64,000 bases of DNA from NORP240 sp965222175 (GTDB lineage Bacteria > Pseudomonadota > Gammaproteobacteria > Pseudomonadales > Pseudohongiellaceae): contig OZ244938.1 of assembly GCA_965222175.1 (NCBI GenBank), positions 4,278,001 through 4,342,000 on the forward strand, written 5' to 3'. Positions 63,232 through 64,000 of this stretch are shown in pieces. The stretch's first letter is position 1. The number at the start of each line of letters is the position of its first letter. Below the pieces are notes generated by a model. It saw nothing but the letters and a program-made list of their open reading frames with translations. It was not told where the DNA came from and made no database searches. The position numbers were made by a program, and so were the translations under genes.

Positions 63232-64000
63232 CTAGAATCTCAGCAACCGGAACAGGATGCGCTGCAACAGAAAGCTCTCGGTTCGCAGCCGTCGGGCCAG
63301 GCCCAGTTGCAGTCGGTTCAGCGGAGAAAGTTGTCTGCCATAACACCTGGCGAATTCGCCGGCCTGCTCGGCAACGGCAAACAGCAGTGGTTCCGGGTTT
63401 TTCCGCAATAGCTGATTGAAGGTTGAGCGACTGAGCAACCGGGGCGGCACGTACTCCCTTGCCCCCAGGGCGTTCTGTCCGTGCTGACGATATAGAACAA
63501 GCTGTTGCGGCAGAAAGTGGATCGTGCCGAAGGCGGCTGCCACCAGGGCCAGCCACCAGTCGTGCATCAGTGCCCCATCGGGGACCGGCAGGGCTTTACG
63601 CGCCAGCGGTTCGTTCAGCAGCGCGGTGCAACCGGTTACCGTATTGCTGAAAATAATGTTGCGCAGGTCGTTGCGTGATGCATCAAGACCCTGGTAGCGC
63701 AGAAACGATTCGGCGATGGGCTCCCCGGAAGCGGCAACGACAGTCAGATCACTGTGCACCAGGATCGGCATGCCCGGATTTGATGCTTCTTTTTCCATCA
63801 TTGCAGCCAGTTGCAAGCGGGCTTTATCCGGCTTCCAGACATCATCCTGGTCGCATAACATCAGGTAGGCGGATGACAGCCCCAGTGCGGCCCGATTATC
63901 CAGGGCGTACTGCATCAGCAGGGAAAAGTTTCCGCACGGGCCAAGATTGCTGCCATCATCCCCGACCATGTGCAAAAGACCGGGATAATCGCTGGCGTAG
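63232..64000 (-). CDS. Family 2 glycosyltransferase, 5' part cut by the window edge
   Basis: The minus-strand frame stays open to position 64000 (YASDYPGLLHMVGDDGSNLG), so the N-terminus lies beyond the window and 256 codons remain. The GT2 nucleotide-binding aspartates are DDGSNLGPCGN and LMLCDQDDVWKPDKARL, with the acceptor-region HDWWLAL. It resembles rhamnosyltransferase-type GT2 enzymes of O-antigen synthesis. It converges with the large glycosyltransferase, so both belong to one surface-glycan region. Confidence 0.88.
   Translation of the reverse strand, partial: YASDYPGLLHMVGDDGSNLGPCGNFSLLMQYALDNRAALGLSSAYLMLCDQDDVWKPDKARLQLAAMMEKEASNPGMPILVHSDLTVVAASGEPIAESFLRYQGLDASRNDLRNIIFSNTVTGCTALLNEPLARKALPVPDGALMHDWWLALVAAAFGTIHFLPQQLVLYRQHGQNALGAREYVPPRLLSRSTFNQLLRKNPEPLLFAVAEQAGEFARCYGRQLSPLNRLQLGLARRLRTESFLLQRILFRLLRF

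Noticed and set aside
1..64000. tRNA, rRNA genes and CRISPR arrays
   Set aside because: No cloverleaf-like sequence, rRNA segment or regularly spaced repeat array was recognised in reading the window; a covariance-model scan was not possible.

Overview
The window is a GC-rich, densely coded bacterial chromosome segment from a gammaproteobacterium, most likely Pseudomonadales-like and probably aquatic. This placing rests on gene order remembered from Pseudomonas and on protein families, not on a search. Between about 27 and 60 kb the housekeeping genes follow that order in blocks: cysQ, yrfG-hslR-pckA-gshA, hemB-trxA-rho-ubiD, hemC-hemD-hemX-hemY, argH, a YheS-type ABC-F gene, and lptM-lysA-dapF-DUF484. 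No rRNA, tRNA or CRISPR array was seen.

Layout. 0-12 kb is accessory catabolism: the 3' part of a PQQ dehydrogenase, a GrdB-family selenoprotein read through an in-frame TGA at 1879-1881 with a SECIS-like hairpin just after it, an SDR, a class III aminotransferase, a lipoprotein amidohydrolase, an APC permease, and an operon of two exported amidohydrolase-fold proteins. 12-18 kb holds a NIPSNAP protein, an exported methyltransferase, an FMN alpha-hydroxy-acid dehydrogenase, a tail-less encapsulated-ferritin homologue with no encapsulin gene beside it, and an FtsH paralogue. 18.0-19.4 kb is a frameshifted IS110-family element with a candidate bridge RNA region. 19.6-27 kb holds a DUF3179-TlpA-TonB receptor operon, a serine hydrolase with an altered SxxK motif, and a DUF885 lipoprotein. 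27-47 kb is core metabolism (sulfur nucleotide recycling, gluconeogenesis, glutathione, haem, ubiquinone, arginine, Rho), with a VTT-domain/flavoprotein fusion at 32.7-34.9 kb. 47-56 kb has a Deg-type protease, ABC-F, a two-component pair and a GldA/F/G-type ABC system. 56-60 kb is the lysine/peptidoglycan operon. From 60 kb to the edge are surface-glycan glycosyltransferases, where xerC would be expected.

Two families of short dispersed intergenic repeats are visible: a TTAAGGAACCTCTG motif (one copy forms the hslR terminator) and a GTCTGTCGGGCGCC-based palindrome. A 15-bp TGTGGGACAGCAATG motif bounds the IS110 element as inverted repeats and recurs alone at 40.6 kb. The most notable items are the selenoprotein, the orphan EncFtn, the IS110 non-coding RNA candidate, the degenerate amidohydrolase partners and the dispersed repeats.
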